Assembly (NCBI GenBank): GCA_012064415.1
Contig: SSNU01000226.1
Location: 124,001 to 188,000 of the forward strand
Length of the DNA stretch: 64,000 nucleotides
DNA from: Gyrodactylus bullatarudis
Lineage: Eukaryota; Platyhelminthes; Monogenea; Gyrodactylidea; Gyrodactylidae
Direction: 5' to 3'
In this document: positions 62,290-64,000 of the stretch, in pieces
How the letters are laid out: each line of letters begins with the position of its first letter
How positions within the stretch are numbered: position 1 is the first letter of the stretch
Made by a program: the position numbers and the translations under genes
Notes under the pieces: generated by a model
The model's input: the letters and a program-made list of their open reading frames with translations, nothing else
What the model was told of the DNA's origin: nothing
Database searches by the model: none

Positions 62290-64000
62290 TTATATTTTTT
62301 ATTGTTTTTCGAACATGATGAAGGCTTGGAATATATAAGGAGTTTATTTTCCACTATTTTAAATGGTATAAAACTTATTATGTGATGCATGTTTTTGAAA
62401 ATTTCAGTTTTTTGCATTCTCTCAAATTTTATTCAAACCATGTAAGATAAGAAAATCTGAGCACAGATTCGAAATCAGCATAAAAATTTACAAAAGAACA
62501 TCATAACTTGGAAAATTATCCAGAAAGATTACATTTTAAAAATTACAGGCGATTTCATCAGAATTACAAAAAATTTTAAATTCCGTTTTATTCACATGAT
62601 CTCCAAACTAGTGAAGTAATTTTTAAGAAATCAATTATGAGAAACTATAAATTATACCTCACAGATACCGAAGAGTAGAATATAACCTTTCAAGTCTAAT
62701 ATTTCTTGCAAGAAAAAATAAAATAAAAGTTAAGGCTGCAAATACTATCCGGTTCTGATTAGCTGAAATAGATGATAATAAATTGAACGTTAATTCTGGT
62801 GGCTGATATAAATTTAAAAAAATAATAATAGTTGCTTGTCTATACCTGGTAAAGGTTACATCAAGACCTAGTTTTGGACGATTTTAAACAAGTCAGTTTG
62901 AAACAAAGGGAATTACATCTCTATTCTGTTAGTATTTGCTATCTTGTCAAAATGTTGGGGTACATTTTGAAAGAATTGTTCAATATGCATTGAAGTTTTG
63001 GTTTAAGATCTTATTTCAGGATGGCACTGTGAATTTATTTGTTGATCAATTTTCTAAATAATAGGGTGTCATTTTGAAACGTTTCTGTAATCTCGAAAAT
63101 ACTAATTTAAATTTTTAGATATGGTTAGGATATTTTTCCCGAGACTAAAGCTGGTTAATATGAAGTTGGGAATCTATGATTATTACAAAAATCTCGAATT
63201 TGAACAAGATTCTTTGGAATCTAAATCATGAAAACCACTTGCACGATATGAAGAAAATAAAACTTGAAAAAAGCAATTTTTTAGGAAATTATAGCATATT
63301 TCAAATCTCGAGTTAGCGCCAAACTTGCTATTTTCGGACTCTGAATTTGAATTTTATCTTGATTTCAATGTGAGATAGTGTTCAAAAGTTGATATTTAAA
63401 AGTCAACCATTCGATCTAAGCAAGGCCATGAAGTTTAATTTTGAAACATGATAAAACTTAAATCAGATCTAGAAACGAAAATGGAATCACGTTTTGATAA
63501 CAAAGAAGTAAAAAATATAAAAATAAATTTCTTCTCAGAGGATTAGGATTAAAAATATACTGTACTATCTTTATTCTAAAATTTTTTTGAGTAAATGTTG
63601 GATGCTTGATTTGTTCCGAATTGATAAAGGAACAAAGATTCCATCTTCAAGCCAAAATTTGGATCAAAAGTACACATAAGATATAATTCTAAACTATAGG
63701 TTGTTAAGTTGATCGGCAAGCCTAGATTGATAGCTACTGATATTTTAATTAAACAGATTAGCCCTTATAGTAATTGAAGACAGAGGTTTCAATCAATCAG
63801 CGCTATGAAAATTGTTTTGATAACTATGCAAAATATTTTCCCAATATGTTAGATAGATTTAAAGTTCCAATAAAATAACCTAATTCTAGAAACGAATAAA
63901 ATATATATTTGGTACAAATATCAAAATATAAATTAAATCAAAATTTTTTAGAAAAATTAATCGAAATTGAACAAAAAGAATTAAGCCCAATGAAGTCCAA
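62290..64000. other. No coding segment recognised; TA-flanked repeat start at 63151
   Basis: TA|AAGCTGGTTAATATGAAG at 63149-63168, followed by the family's interior blocks to about 63400. The rest is AT-rich sequence without recognisable features. Confidence 0.5.

Overview
The window is AT-rich animal DNA with spliced genes. Several features point to a flatworm (Platyhelminthes, possibly a neodermatan): introns of 23-40 bp near the 5' ends of genes, a tRNA-derived SINE carrying a schistosome-type hammerhead ribozyme motif, Penelope-like elements (PLEs) with GIY-YIG domains, and a downstream gene whose first visible exon starts at a 3' splice site with no ATG, as expected for spliced-leader trans-splicing. 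The phylum is an inference. No species can be named from the sequence alone.

Layout. 1-9.8 kb is a nest of transposable elements: PLE copies, TA-flanked long-inverted-repeat elements and TTAA-flanked MITEs. 9.9-26.5 kb is a compact gene block. From left to right it holds INO80 chromatin-remodelling ATPase (minus), a probable mitochondrial ribosomal protein MRPS27 (plus; 84 bp between the two ATGs), a small LEM-domain membrane protein (minus; tail to tail with MRPS27, 62 bp apart), ITFG2, a KICSTOR-type beta-propeller protein (plus; 198 bp from the LEM gene start) and acetoacetyl-CoA synthetase (plus; 161 bp after the ITFG2 stop). I rebuilt the exon chains of these genes by hand from splice sites and frame. 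From 26.5 to 64 kb there is almost no coding sequence. It holds PLE reverse transcriptase and endonuclease fragments, a LINE fragment, a piggyBac copy broken by an 834-base assembly gap, hAT-type MITEs with 8-bp target duplications, and one candidate signal-peptide first exon at 51.5 kb.

The most striking signal is a dispersed set of hammerhead ribozyme motifs (about nine PLE-type sites plus one in a SINE). In the PLE copies the ribozyme follows CCAAT-like and TATA-like motifs and precedes a conserved ORF start by about 30 nt. Helix II is reduced to 1-2 bp, and its loop can pair with a segment just upstream of the core. That pairing is kept by compensatory changes between copies (GGCAU/AUGCC, CCGGG/CCCGG, CCAGG/CCUGG). 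In two copies the PLE endonuclease ends in a motif matching a PCNA-interacting peptide. Other points of note are a possible SL-dependent ITFG2-AACS operon, a GC-AG intron in MRPS27, a 23-bp intron in INO80 and a possible alternative last exon in AACS.
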